Positions 41,304 to 52,380 of a stretch of DNA of 64,000 nt are shown in pieces (the first letter of the stretch is position 1; every line of letters begins with the position of its first letter). Below the pieces are notes generated by a model. That model was not told the origin of the DNA. It saw only the letters and a list, made by a program, of their open reading frames with translations, and searched no databases. Origin of the DNA: Kalmanozyma brasiliensis GHG001 (lineage: Eukaryota > Basidiomycota > Ustilaginomycetes > Ustilaginales); the NCBI RefSeq assembly GCF_000497045.1, contig NW_015961952.1:248001-312000 (forward strand), read 5' to 3'. Both the position numbers and the translations under genes were made by a program.

Positions 41304-41437
41304 TCTCCACCGCCGGCGTAGACAGCTCATGTGTTTATACCCACTTCAGCATTGCACAACCTCCAGCATCGCACAAGATCACCGTCACACAAAATTGACA
41401 TCTGTGAGAAGTGAGCACTTTCGCATTGTCCTGAGGC

Positions 41438-43948
41438 TCACTCGTCGCCCGCTCTCCTCGCTAGATCCGCATTGGCCTCCAAATCCCTTCCCTCGTCCCA
41501 AATCCACGTCTTGACCGTGCCGTCGTCGCCACAGCTGGCCAGCAGACTCTGTGCCTTGTTCCAAACCGCTCCGTACGCGACATTGTTGTTCGTCGACAGG
41601 CTCGAGGTCAGATCGCCAACCGCACCCGCATTGGCGTACGCCGACATCCCGCCCGCGCCCCGCGTAGTCGGATGCAGCGTATCCCGTCCATGTCCCTCCA
41701 AAGTCTGCAGCACCTCGCTCGACTCTTGGTCCCACATGTAGATCAGTCCGTCCTCGGATCCGCCCACCAGCAGGGAGGTGTGTGCGAAACTCGAGCGGAT
41801 AAAGTTCTTACTCGTGTTCTGATGTCCTTTGAACCGCTTTAACGGCCTGAGCATCCTGAGATCCCAAAGACGGTTCGAGTTGTCCTTGCTGGAGCTCAAC
41901 AGTAGGGTGCCCGTCTCGTTGATCTCCACGCTGGTCACCTCGCCCAGATGACCTGTAATGGTTCGGATGCAGAGACCAGAAACAACGTCCCAGAACCGAA
42001 TGGTGGTGTCTTTGGACGCAGTGACGATGAGGTTGCCGAGCGGATTGAAGATCGCACTCGACACACCTAGCTGGTGGCCCGTGAAAGTTTTCACGATCGA
42101 ACCCGTTTCCACGTCGTACATGCGCACCAACTTATCGTAGCCGGCAGAGACGAGGTGTTTTTCGTCCGGATGGAAACGACAGCTGTACACGTCGCCTACA
42201 CCCGCTCGCAGCGTCGTGCGACATTGCGCACTGTCCACCTCCCACACTTTGACGGTCGAATCGCCGGACGCCGAGGCGACGTGACCTCCCGTTTGCGTCG
42301 AGTCGACATCCCAGACACGACTTCGGTGACCCTGAAGGATCTGCTCGCATCGCCCACTGTTGGTGCTCCACAGCCGAACGGTGTTATCGCTGCTACCGCT
42401 GACGAGCTTTCGTCCTTCCTCGCCGACGAAGCGGACGGACTTGACGTTCTTCCGATGCCCGCGCATCGTATGCGCGACGGCATTGGGCACGATGAACCCC
42501 GTATAGTCGTGCAGCAACCCCGAGATGACGGGTGCCTTCTTGGGGTGGTACCGCGCGAACTCGACCTGATACGCCACCGCCTGGTGGAGCATCGTCAGCA
42601 ACCGATGCGGTGGAACGTAGGTATAGCCGTTCGAGGCGGCATTTTTCGAGCCGTTGCCGAGCGTCACGCTGTCGGAGAGCTCGTCCGTCATCTCGGATCC
42701 GTCCCGCGCTTCGCTTCTGCTCTTCGACGCAGACCCAGGCAAGCCCGCTTCTTTCTCCATCCAATCTTGCTCGAGCATCGCCGCGAACTCCATGACCAAC
42801 TTCTCCCGGCCGGGCTGGATCCCCTCCCAGGTGGCAAATGACGGCGCGTCCGTCACCGCTTTTGCCGACAGCAGGTAGCACAGATCGCGATACTCCGATG
42901 GATGCGGTTGATAATGCTCCAGGGGTTTCAACCGCTTATTGAGGAACGTAAACCCTTTTTGAAACTCCCTATGTTCGACATGTTCGAGGAACTGCTGCTT
43001 GTACACCGCGTAGAGGAATGCTTTGTGGTTCTTGACCAATGGCTTTTGCAAGAGCTTATCCACCTCTGGCCAGTCGCCTTCGAGTATGTGCCCGCGGAGC
43101 TTGCGTGCGTCCAGCCCAGCTTCTTCGCGTTCGCGCCGCTTGATGCCTGCTTCTTCCATGAGCAGCTGCCGTGTTGCACCGAACCCTTCGTCGGCTAGCC
43201 ACTGGTCGATCATCCGGATAATGTCGTTGCGCACATGCGGGTCGTCCGGTCGCAATATCGCCGTTCGGGACGAAGCATAAGTGGCTTGGTTCGGATTGGA
43301 ATCTCGGGCAGTGTGCGCGGCAGTGTTGGCCGTGAGCTGCCCGACGGTCTGACCGAGGATAGACGAGTTCTGGTAGTACGGATGGTAAGTGTGCGGTGGT
43401 GGACGAAGACCGTGGAGCTGGAGATCGGCGACCGTGTGGTCTTTTGCGTCGGCGAGAAGGACCTGTTTGCGTCGCTTCCAGGTTTCTTTAGTCCCGCCAG
43501 AGGGAGTTATACCGTTGCTGGTGCTGGCGCCGGCTTCGTCTGATGAGATACCGAGGCCGCTGATGCCGTTCAGCTCGGTGTGCACGCTCGTCGGGCGATC
43601 CAGGTTGGAGGGGGAGGTCGCTCCGACGGTGTACGTGCGATGCATGGCGTTGGAGAGCGTCGGTGAGGTCGGCGCTGTGTAGGATCCGCTGGGTATCGCA
43701 TAGCTTTGATTCATCGTCGCCGCGTGAGCAGCCGAAGGGGTTCGGCTATCGGCAGCAGAGGACGTGCCGGCGTCAGGAAGTCGAAAGGTGGATGCACGGG
43801 GTGTCAGAGGCGCAGGAGACGGTTGAGCGAATGAGGCAGAGTCGGACTGGGTGTGCGAGGAGCCGTGGTCGCCGGTCGACGTGACGGTGATCTGGGTGGG
43901 CGGTGGTGGTCGGTGCCCGTAGCTACTGTTCTCATTGCGCTCCTGCAT
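41438..43948 (-). CDS. LisH-CTLH-WD40 repeat protein
   Basis: An 836-residue intronless protein. About 230 N-terminal residues are Ser/Thr/Pro-rich. A LisH dimerisation motif lies at about 237-268 (VRNDIIRMIDQWLADEGFGA), followed by a CTLH-like helical region (LRGHILEGDWPEVDKLLQKP and FLYAVYKQQFLEHVEHREFQ). Seven WD40 blades follow from about 490, with clear GH...WD pairs such as GHRKNVKSVRFVGEEG, SGSSDNTVRLW and SASGDSTVKVWEVD. The seventh blade carries an insert rich in Gly, Ala and Asn. The layout is shared by Gid7/WDR26-type ubiquitin ligase scaffolds and by Topless-like corepressors. The sequence does not decide between them. It is probably an oligomeric scaffold. It has a divergent promoter with OST3. 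Confidence 0.85.
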   Translation of the reverse strand: MQERNENSSYGHRPPPPTQITVTSTGDHGSSHTQSDSASFAQPSPAPLTPRASTFRLPDAGTSSAADSRTPSAAHAATMNQSYAIPSGSYTAPTSPTLSNAMHRTYTVGATSPSNLDRPTSVHTELNGISGLGISSDEAGASTSNGITPSGGTKETWKRRKQVLLADAKDHTVADLQLHGLRPPPHTYHPYYQNSSILGQTVGQLTANTAAHTARDSNPNQATYASSRTAILRPDDPHVRNDIIRMIDQWLADEGFGATRQLLMEEAGIKRREREEAGLDARKLRGHILEGDWPEVDKLLQKPLVKNHKAFLYAVYKQQFLEHVEHREFQKGFTFLNKRLKPLEHYQPHPSEYRDLCYLLSAKAVTDAPSFATWEGIQPGREKLVMEFAAMLEQDWMEKEAGLPGSASKSRSEARDGSEMTDELSDSVTLGNGSKNAASNGYTYVPPHRLLTMLHQAVAYQVEFARYHPKKAPVISGLLHDYTGFIVPNAVAHTMRGHRKNVKSVRFVGEEGRKLVSGSSDNTVRLWSTNSGRCEQILQGHRSRVWDVDSTQTGGHVASASGDSTVKVWEVDSAQCRTTLRAGVGDVYSCRFHPDEKHLVSAGYDKLVRMYDVETGSIVKTFTGHQLGVSSAIFNPLGNLIVTASKDTTIRFWDVVSGLCIRTITGHLGEVTSVEINETGTLLLSSSKDNSNRLWDLRMLRPLKRFKGHQNTSKNFIRSSFAHTSLLVGGSEDGLIYMWDQESSEVLQTLEGHGRDTLHPTTRGAGGMSAYANAGAVGDLTSSLSTNNNVAYGAVWNKAQSLLASCGDDGTVKTWIWDEGRDLEANADLARRAGDE

Positions 43949-44342
43949 GGTCTACGCTGCTTGTCGTGGTGCTTGCAGCGAGCAAGCCGCCCAGGTGAGG
44001 GATTTGTTGGTGGATGGTGATCGTCCCTTCGAATCGATATCCTCCACACCGGGCTCTGTCAGATGTTTGTGGCTTGCTTGCCAGGACCCTTTCTCCTCTG
44101 CACCCGCGCTGCCAGCCACAAGAACACAATTTGTCCAACACTTAAAATCCAAAAATGTCGACTGGAAAAGGCGACCCGAAAAATGTCACTTTGTGCCGTG
44201 CTGTTCCGCGCGAGAAGAAGAACAACGCACCGCACGGACGCCATGTCCGCTCCGACGTGGAACCATCAACGCTGCCGAAGAAGTTCATACCATACACTCT
44301 CATCACCACCATCTCGACTCAGCATCGCATCACTTCGTCAAG
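43949..44342. other. Divergent promoter, WD40 gene / OST3
   Basis: A 394-bp spacer between outward-read genes. The plus-strand frame open through it from 43935 is continuous with OST3 but has no signal peptide until 44343. It is probably leader sequence. Confidence 0.5.
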
Positions 44343-45424
44343 ATGAGGACGACACTTGCCTCGATGGCCAGGATAGCCCTCTTCGCGCTCCTCTCTCTCC
44401 TCGCTCTTTCCTACCTTCCGTCGACATTCGCCCAGCGCAACGCGTCCAAAGACCAAGCGTCGCTCTTCAAGCGCATCCAATCCTCCTCTGCGGGCTACAT
44501 CGACATTGACGCTTCGGAGTTCTCCACCATCACCTCGTACCCGCGCGATTACGCCGTCACCGCGCTGCTCACCACCACCGATGGCCGCATCAAGTGTCCG
44601 CCCTGCACGGCCTTCCAGCCCGAATTCGACAAGCTCACTGCCCAGTGGAATCGCAATCGCGCTGTCAAGGGCAAGAACATCTTTGTGAAAGTGGAGTACA
44701 GTCGGGGGCAGTCGGTGTTCGCGCAGTTTCAGCTGCAGCATGCGCCGGTGCTCTACACCTTCCCTGCCGGTGCGACGGGTAAAGACATGCACTCGTTCGA
44801 TTTCACCGATCGAGGCTTTGGCGCCGCCGAAGTGGCGTCCCACCTCAACAGTATTCTTGGCACACGATTCAGCTATAAGCAGCCGATCAACAGAAAGCTC
44901 GTCGTCGGCAGCATCACGGGCGTCATCACGCTCGTCGGCGCCATCTTCTTCATCGGCCCCCACATCAGCGCCCTGTTCACCAGCAGCAAACCCATCTGGA
45001 TGCTCCTCTCCATCGGAAGCATGATCATCTTCACCAGCGGTCACATGTGGAATTCGATTAGAGGCGCACCCTACATCGCCATGGGCCAAGGCGGTAAGCC
45101 AGAATACTTCGCAGGAGGCTTCCAGAACCAGTACGGTGTGGAAACGCAGATCGTCGCGGCGATCTACTCGTTGTTGGCCTTCAGCTTTATTGCCTTGACC
45201 GTGCTCGTGCCGGCACAGCGGGACCCGACGAGGCAGAGAGCGGGAGTGTATGTGTGGAGCGCCATCTTCTTGGCCACGTTCAGTCTGCTGTTCTACGTGT
45301 TCAGGACCAAAAAGTAAGTTCGGTCGCATGGCGAGAGACGAAGAAACGACGAGAAACTGCATGTACTGACGAAAGACCTTTTGATTTGCACAGCCCGAGC
45401 TATCCCTTCCGCCTCTTCTTCTGA
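44343..45424 (+). CDS. OST3: Oligosaccharyltransferase subunit Ost3/Ost6
   Basis: Two exons: 44343-45313 and 45394-45424. The 80-nt intron has donor GTAAGT, branch TACTGAC and acceptor GCACAG. The product is 333 residues. An N-terminal signal peptide (MRTTLASMARIALFALLSLL) precedes a lumenal thioredoxin-like domain with redox motif CPPC at 85-88. Four membrane segments follow (VVGSITGVITLVGAIFFI; IWMLLSIGSMIIFTSG; IVAAIYSLLAFSFIALTVLV; VWSAIFLATFSLLFYVF). Splicing replaces the unspliced end FRTKK-stop with NPSYPFRLFF, which matches the family's conserved C-terminus. It is an ER subunit that holds acceptor proteins for N-glycosylation by transient disulfide exchange. The start gives an immediate signal peptide; the longer open frame upstream does not. 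Confidence 0.95.
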
Positions 45425-45678
45425 GCGAGAGACGGCGCAGATCCGATACAACGGCACCTCTCGCAACCAAGAACAATGTCATGCGGATCCTTTCTATTGT
45501 TGAATGTGCCTGACTTGGTTTGAAGTGTCGGGTGACTCTGAGCTTACAGTATGCTCTACCAAGATTTCGAGCACAGCATGAGGCGACCGCTCAGCGGAAC
45601 ACAACCGTCCCTCAGCGAGCCACACACATGAAGACATGGACGGTGACAACTCTTGACATTGAGGAACTCTGCGTTCTT

Positions 45679-47262
45679 CTATCGCCCGAACACCTTCTTC
45701 TCTAGCATCCTGAGCGGCACGTACACCACCACGCTGGCCACGAGACCGGTTTCGAAACCCAGATCGCCACTCCTCGCTGCGATGGGTCCTGTGAACCAGA
45801 CCTGGCTGATGCTGGGCACTACCACCGCCAAACTAATCGCACACGCCCCTAGTGCCGCAATCCCCGGTGGCAGCCTTCCCCACTGATTCCAATCCTTCGC
45901 ATTGTAGCTATCGAAATCTCGCCTACGCACGATGACATGATCAGCGAACACCACGCCGACATACAAACTCGCCCAGTACCCCAGCACACTAGTAAAATCC
46001 GTCAGCGTCTCGTAGAACTTATCGTGTCCGACGATCGCCAGCGGCAAGAAAATCGCCGTAGCAAACAGGGGCCAAACGAACCGCGGGATGGGTCCGAGGA
46101 AGGGTAGCATGGTTTGAAAGTTCAATCCGATGCTGTAGATGGTTGCTGAGATGTTGCCACAAACGGACAGGGCGAGGAGGACGACGAGGAATCGACCAAA
46201 GTTGCCGAGTTTTCCGGCGAGGATGAGCTGGAAGAATTGACCCGAAGAGACGGAGAGCGCTTCGGACCACGCTGGGTTGTCGTACGAGGAACAGGCGAAG
46301 GCTGCACCGATCATGATGAACGGTACGCACGAGAGGAAAAATCCAGCATACACGCTCCAGAACAACTTGTGCGAGCTGGTGGAGGGACGAAGGTAGTGCG
46401 ATACGTCGGACACGAGAGCCGAGTAAGAGATGATAAAGCCGGCGATGATGGCTGCGAAACCCAGAATGGATGCTGCGGTGGCGGTAGGTTGATTGGGTGC
46501 GACGTGAAGTGCCGTCGGTCCCGTACCGGCCACACCGATGAGGATGAGAAAGCAGATGAGCGTGGGCAACCAGAAAAACCGCTCGAAGTAGTGCAGCACC
46601 CGAATCCCGCTGAACGACACCACCAACGCAATCGCCGCTGCCACCACGATCCCTACATCCGGCGTCAACGTCGACGATCCATCCCCCCTCGATGACACCG
46701 CCGACAACGTCTGACCCCCCACAATCGAATTGAGAATGCAATACCCCAACATACTCGCTGCGTTCAAAACGCAGATCAGACTCGCCCCAAAATACCCGAA
46801 CGAATAGCGACAGTGGATCATCTGCCTCATCCCCAATTTGGGACCGAACGTCGTAAAGTAGGCTGGGAAGAGACAGCAAAACCCGCCGACGAAGAGCGTC
46901 GTCAATAGAGCAGATTTCATATCCATCTCGAGGAGCGAGACGAGGGTGCCGGCGGAGAAGGAGAGGACGTTGACGTTGCATGAGAACCAGATGAGACCGA
47001 CACTCCACCAGTCTGTGCCGGTCTGTTCGGACCGGGAGAGGGGGCGGATGGAGACGGACTCAACGTGAAAGCGCGCCAGCTTTTGAGCGAGGGTGTCGAA
47101 GCGACGGGTCAGGGGGTTGGACTGGATGGTACGCTTGTAGTCGCTGACGATCGAGTCGGTCGAGTCGGCGTCATCTTTGAAGTCGGTGTGGTGCGGGAGG
47201 ATGGTGGGCGCCGAGGGGTCCTGCTGCTCGAGGTCGAGCTTGGGCGTGGTTGAGGAAGCCAT
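45679..47262 (-). CDS. NCS1-family purine-cytosine permease
   Basis: A 527-residue intronless transporter. The cytosolic N-terminus ends with SIRPLSRSEQTGTDWWSVG and leads into about twelve membrane segments. Family features include WWSVGLIWFSCNVNVLSFSA, FGPKLGMRQMIHCRYSFGYF, and DVSHYLRPSTSSHKLFWSVY. The late block LGYWASLYVGVVFADHVIVR also fits the Fcy2/Tpn1 branch of NCS1 carriers. These are plasma-membrane proton symporters for cytosine, adenine, hypoxanthine or vitamin B6. The exact substrate cannot be told from sequence alone. It is convergent with OST3 (254 bp between stops). Confidence 0.92.
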   Translation of the reverse strand: MASSTTPKLDLEQQDPSAPTILPHHTDFKDDADSTDSIVSDYKRTIQSNPLTRRFDTLAQKLARFHVESVSIRPLSRSEQTGTDWWSVGLIWFSCNVNVLSFSAGTLVSLLEMDMKSALLTTLFVGGFCCLFPAYFTTFGPKLGMRQMIHCRYSFGYFGASLICVLNAASMLGYCILNSIVGGQTLSAVSSRGDGSSTLTPDVGIVVAAAIALVVSFSGIRVLHYFERFFWLPTLICFLILIGVAGTGPTALHVAPNQPTATAASILGFAAIIAGFIISYSALVSDVSHYLRPSTSSHKLFWSVYAGFFLSCVPFIMIGAAFACSSYDNPAWSEALSVSSGQFFQLILAGKLGNFGRFLVVLLALSVCGNISATIYSIGLNFQTMLPFLGPIPRFVWPLFATAIFLPLAIVGHDKFYETLTDFTSVLGYWASLYVGVVFADHVIVRRRDFDSYNAKDWNQWGRLPPGIAALGACAISLAVVVPSISQVWFTGPIAARSGDLGFETGLVASVVVYVPLRMLEKKVFGR

Positions 47263-48204
47263 GATGGAGGTGTGTGGCTTTCAGATGCTTGTCACGGAGC
47301 AAGTCTTGTGCCACGAGGGACGGGTGGCGTAACGACACGAGTCTACGTCGACCAGTGGTGGCGAACGGTGGCAAAGTTGCGACGGATCCAGCAACGACGT
47401 TTGCGACCAGGGAGCAACGTCCGAAAGGCTACAATCTGTCCAGAGGCGAGCCTGAAGAAGAGATGAGAGGAGGAGGGGACGATGGTGGAAGGATATCAAG
47501 AGCAGAGGTTGACGCTTTCACTCAACCTCCAAATCATGGGCTTCTTCCGATAATGCTCAATCTTTGAGCCAGGGTCCACTGCACCCAAAGCAGCTCTGAC
47601 TCGAGGCCGTTTAAACCACCGAGATCGTCCGCCAACCGCTTCCTGTCCCTCCTTGCATCAGTGGCCGGTCCAATCACCCGAGCCGCATGCCCATTCGTTC
47701 CTGCCTTCTCCATCGATCGATCCGCCATTCGCCGCCACGTTTTGCTCCTCCTTTCTCGAGTCAGAAGATCTCAGACCAATTTGAAAATCCTCCCTTTGCC
47801 AAAATAAAATCATGCAGAAGAAATTTGAGCTTCGCGTGGCAGAGCGGCGAAGCGCGGCTCACCAGTTCAACAGGCGCCGATGTTTTCCGCTTCCGCCGGC
47901 CACAGCATTCCTTTGCCGATTGAGATGGGCACGGACTCTCTCGACATTGGCCTTTGATCCTCAACGAGCGGTTGGTCGCACGTGGACACAGTCTAGGACG
48001 TCGTAGTTGATAGATTGGCGAGGGCAAGATCAATTCGATGACCACGACAAGAGCCCCGGTCTCCGGCATCGCGGCACGCTGGTGGGTTCGGTCCGAGATT
48101 GTGATCCCGAGAGACGGCCCCTAACATCCACGTTCCACATCGCTTCCAGATTCCGTTTCGGCAAGGCACTGACCACCTTCCATACCTTCAATCGTCTAAC
48201 AACG
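47263..48204. other. Spacer between dynamitin stop and permease start
   Basis: About 940 bp that should contain the permease promoter and the dynamitin 3' region; both genes are on the minus strand. Several 60-146 codon frames are present, without signature. The plus-strand frame at 48007-48447 overlaps dynamitin coding sequence and is a shadow. Confidence 0.45.
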
Positions 48205-49638
48205 CTATCTCCCTTGCACCTTCTCCAATCTCTCACTCAACGCCTCCATCCTCGTCTGCAGACTCTCCAGGTTCGCCTCCACCTTTCCTCTGTTCTCCTC
48301 CATGTTCGCCTCGATCTTGCGCAACAGCTCCTCCATCTCTTGCTCCTGCTGCTCCCTCTCCGTTTTTCCGTCCTCGAGCTCTTCCAGTGCGGTTCCGAAA
48401 TGCGCTGCGGACGAGTGGAGGTCCGACAGCGTCTGCAGGCGGGCTAGTACGGAGGGAAGCACAGGAAGAAGCGGCTCCAGTCGAGTCGAGACATCAAAGA
48501 GGTGCTGCAGCTTGGTGTGCTCTGCGGGCGTGAGGGTAGATGTGGATGCAGAAGAGTCGGTGGTGGTGGATGCAGCGTCGGTGGTGTTGAGCTTGCGACG
48601 AGTGTCATGAACTCGATCCATCTCGGTGACGAGCACTTTGACACGTCGACTGATGGCGTCCAGATGGCGCGGCTGCGAGAGCAACGAGAGCTGGTGCTCG
48701 AGGCGCGAGAGCGTGGGTAGCACGGGTCGAGTGGCGGGCGCCGACTCGTCCAAGAGCGCCTGTTCCAGTCCTAGAGTCGATTCAAGTTCGGACAGGCGTG
48801 CTTCCAGTTGAGCCATGTCGGCCGTTCGCGATTCTGGTGCTGTTGCAGCTGGCGCAGCGTCGGTCTTTGAAGCAGCATCAGATGCAGAGCTAGCTGACGG
48901 CTGCTTCACTTGCTGCAACAGGTTCCGCAAAGCCTCCTTGTCGACGGTGCCTTCTGCGCTGGTCGAAGGTGCAGATACGGAAGGCGCAGGCAACTTGGCC
49001 AGCTGATCCTGTAGCAACTTGAGCTGAGAAAGCAATTCCGCACTGTCCACCTGCTCTGTCATTGCCGGGCCATTGTATGCTCCCTCACTGTTCGTACGCG
49101 CTGCGCCTGCACTGAGATCCTCCTCCAACTGACTCGCCTCGAACTTGAGCCTTCGCAAACGATCCACCACTGACTCCGGGCCTCGCTCAGCAGCTCCGTC
49201 AATGACATACGTCGACGTATCCAGCCCTGCGTCCCTCACCCTTCGGTTCGTCCTCTTCTTGTGCAATCTCCCTGAAAAATCGCTCCCGTCCGCATTTAGA
49301 TCCGTAGCACCGCTGAACTTTGCAGCGGCATCGTTCCGCTTTAGTGACGAGCCATCGATATCCTCGGAGGTGCCCTTACCGTCGCCGGCATGCTTGCGAT
49401 TCGCACTGCGATCCGAATCGTCGCTCGAGTCGTCCGTGTCCGTATCGTGCGCACCATCTTCGCCTCTCTTCTTGCGGGAGCGTTGACGACCGGAGCGGGA
49501 GGCGTCGCGGGCGGGTGCTTCGTATTCGTACACGTCCGGCGCAGAGGTGTCGACGTCGGGGAGGCTGGCATACTTGGTGTAGCCGGACGAAGATGTGCCT
49601 GCCAAAGGGCCGCTCGAGGGCCCGGCTTGCTGCGACAT
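48205..49638 (-). CDS. Dynactin subunit 2 (dynamitin, p50)
   Basis: A 477-residue intronless protein. Near the start KYASLPDVDTSAPDVYEYE matches the family's KYADLPGI...PDVYET block. A charged, Ser/Asp/Arg-rich segment follows, then SGRLHKKRTNRRVR. The segment ERGPESVVDRLRRLKFEASQ fits the conserved dynamitin region that joins the N-terminus to coiled coils. Coiled coil covers about 215-265 and 285-330, and again from 400 to the end (EELLRKIEANMEENRGKVEA). Dynamitin builds the dynactin shoulder, which couples dynein to cargo. Fungal dynamitin is poorly conserved, so the call rests on the N-terminal block and coil layout. Confidence 0.85.
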   Translation of the reverse strand: MSQQAGPSSGPLAGTSSSGYTKYASLPDVDTSAPDVYEYEAPARDASRSGRQRSRKKRGEDGAHDTDTDDSSDDSDRSANRKHAGDGKGTSEDIDGSSLKRNDAAAKFSGATDLNADGSDFSGRLHKKRTNRRVRDAGLDTSTYVIDGAAERGPESVVDRLRRLKFEASQLEEDLSAGAARTNSEGAYNGPAMTEQVDSAELLSQLKLLQDQLAKLPAPSVSAPSTSAEGTVDKEALRNLLQQVKQPSASSASDAASKTDAAPAATAPESRTADMAQLEARLSELESTLGLEQALLDESAPATRPVLPTLSRLEHQLSLLSQPRHLDAISRRVKVLVTEMDRVHDTRRKLNTTDAASTTTDSSASTSTLTPAEHTKLQHLFDVSTRLEPLLPVLPSVLARLQTLSDLHSSAAHFGTALEELEDGKTEREQQEQEMEELLRKIEANMEENRGKVEANLESLQTRMEALSERLEKVQGR

Positions 49639-49876
49639 GATGCTTCAGCGATGCGAGGGTGAGATGATGGTGTGGTGGACGATAGACAAGTTGTGAAAGT
49701 GGAAAGCGTGACGAGACCAACACTTGGCACCGCGTGTCTGATTTGGGCTCAGAATTCCGAAAAACGCGCCGCCTTCAACGCACGCACGTCCCACACACTC
49801 AAAACCAGCAGTGAGCCACGATCCCTGCGCAACAAAGCCAGCCTCGCCTTCGACACAACGGGCTCAATCTGGTCTA

Positions 49877-50908
<1,032 letters not shown>

Positions 50909-51015
50909 TCAAGGCGAGAAGCGCGGGAGAGAAGAAAAGGTGGGAGCTGAGAAGCAGAGGTGGTGGTGGGAGAGGAGACGCAGTCGAAGCTGGAAAGGGT
51001 GATGCTTATGTAGAA

Positions 51016-51303
51016 TCACTGGGGTTCTTGCGAGCGTGGCGGGATGAGCGGGTTGGGATGCGGGATGCGTTTCTCTCGAAGGTGCTTCTCGGGGTCGTCG
51101 TGCCGTGTGCGCGAGATGTATGCGAATGCACCGAATGCAGCAATGGCAATCACAGCGAAGCCGACGGGGCTAGGATGATCCTTCTGCGGCTTGGAGGCGT
51201 AGGTCCGAGCGACGAGGCGGTGTTGGATGCCGGAGGAGAAGACGGGAAGGCGGTCAAAGCGTGCAAGACGGATGGACTTTGCCGAACGTGTGGCTAGTAG
51301 CAT
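51016..51303 (-). CDS. Small mitochondrial single-pass membrane protein
   Basis: A 95-residue intronless protein. It begins MLLATRSAKSIRLARFDRLP, a basic, acid-free helix typical of a matrix-targeting presequence. A likely cleavage region lies near RTYASKPQKDHP. One membrane segment follows (VGFAVIAIAAFGAFAYIS, about 53-70). The tail is basic and Pro-rich, ending LIPPRSQEPQ. No named family is recognised. Layout and size resemble small accessory subunits or assembly factors of the inner membrane. The frame is open 18 bases further, but only from a TTG. It has a divergent spacer of 542 bp with the FAM32A gene. Confidence 0.72.
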   Translation of the reverse strand: MLLATRSAKSIRLARFDRLPVFSSGIQHRLVARTYASKPQKDHPSPVGFAVIAIAAFGAFAYISRTRHDDPEKHLREKRIPHPNPLIPPRSQEPQ

Positions 51304-51845
51304 TCGCGCGGCGATGCTCAAGGAGGTCAGGTTGAAGAGCGTGGTGATGATGGGAAGGGAAGATGAATGCGCAGGTGTCAGGGATGACTTGCAGATTCGA
51401 TGATCTGTGCTACTTCCCGTGGGTAATTTTGAGCGAGCTGCTTCCGCATTGAATTTGATTTTTGCCTCGGTCCTTCATATCTCTGACGTCGCCAGTCGAG
51501 CTTTGACACCGCCCTCAGAAGTGTGGATCGTCGACGCTGTCACATCCCCCATTTGGCATTTGTTTATAGTTGAGATCACTATAGTCCTGACGAGAGGTAG
51601 ACAACGCCATCCTTTAGGGCTGATGAATAGCGCTTCATGCTGGCAAGGGGAAGCAGTGACGTTTGTAAAATCTCGTACGAGAAACGAATCGGACCCTTGA
51701 TGTGGAGCTTCAACCTCTTTGAAAAGGTGCATGTCATGCGATAGATCCTGGTGATGATCTTAGTAACGCGCCACCATCCAGCCCCTACTTTGCTTACGCC
51801 TTCGCTCGGCGCCGAAGAGCTTCAGCAGAGTCAGGCTGGACAGCC
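51304..51845. other. Divergent promoter, small mitochondrial protein / FAM32A
   Basis: A 542-bp spacer with an A/T-richer centre near 51540-51580. No conserved frame was found. A near-CRE (TGACGTC) lies at about 51484-51490. Confidence 0.45.
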
Positions 51846-52380
51846 ATGTCGTCGTCATCCTCGTCGGCGTACGCTTTCAAGCCGGGAGGATCGCTCAAGC
51901 TCAAGGGCGATGATGGCAAGAGGGACAAGAAGAAGTAAGTCAACAACCAACTCGGGCTGCTCTACACGTCCGTGTCTGACCATGAGGTCTGTATGCTGAC
52001 CACTACTGCTTTCCGTTCCTTTTGGCTGCATCGCGCTTCGCAGAAAGAAGAAGGTCAAATCCTCGCTCTCCAGCGACTCAAAGCACGCTTCCGCATCTAC
52101 GTCCAGGTCCCACTCGTCCTCAAAACGGAGCGCAGCCGACGAGGCTGTCGACGATGATCGATTGAACGATGAAGCAGACGAGGGCGCCCCCTTCGTCACC
52201 GCAAGCGGGAGACAGATGACCGAAGCGGAGCGCAAGTTCGAAGAGACCCGCAGAGAACGCATGCACCAGCGCATCGCTAAGGAAGCCCGCACTTCACACA
52301 AGGAGAAAGTGGACGCCTTCAACAAGTACCTCGGCTCTCTGTCGGAGCATCATGACATTCCCAAGGTGGGACCGGGCTAG
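51846..52380 (+). CDS. FAM32A-like nuclear protein
   Basis: Two exons: 51846-51934 and 52044-52380. The 109-nt intron has donor GTAAGT and acceptor TTCGCAG. The 141-residue product is very polar. It begins MSSSSSSAYAFKPGGSLKLK and GDDGKRDKKKKKKVK, then a Ser-rich linker. The conserved C-terminal half is MTEAERKFEETRRERMHQRI then KEARTSHKEKVDAFNKYLGS, ending EHHDIPKVGPG. The 'GsLKLKG', 'KxSKTHKxRVexFNxyL' and 'EHYDIPKV' blocks define FAM32A. In animals and yeast-like systems FAM32A is a spliceosome exon-ligation factor. The exact role here is by homology. The DUF4202 gene follows 348 bp downstream. Confidence 0.92.

Noticed and set aside
43935..44342. N-terminal extension of OST3
   Set aside because: The extension would overlap the WD40 gene start and bury the signal peptide inside the protein.
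44319..45482. 387-codon minus-strand frame
   Set aside because: It is antisense to OST3, which has a signal peptide, CPPC and four membrane spans.
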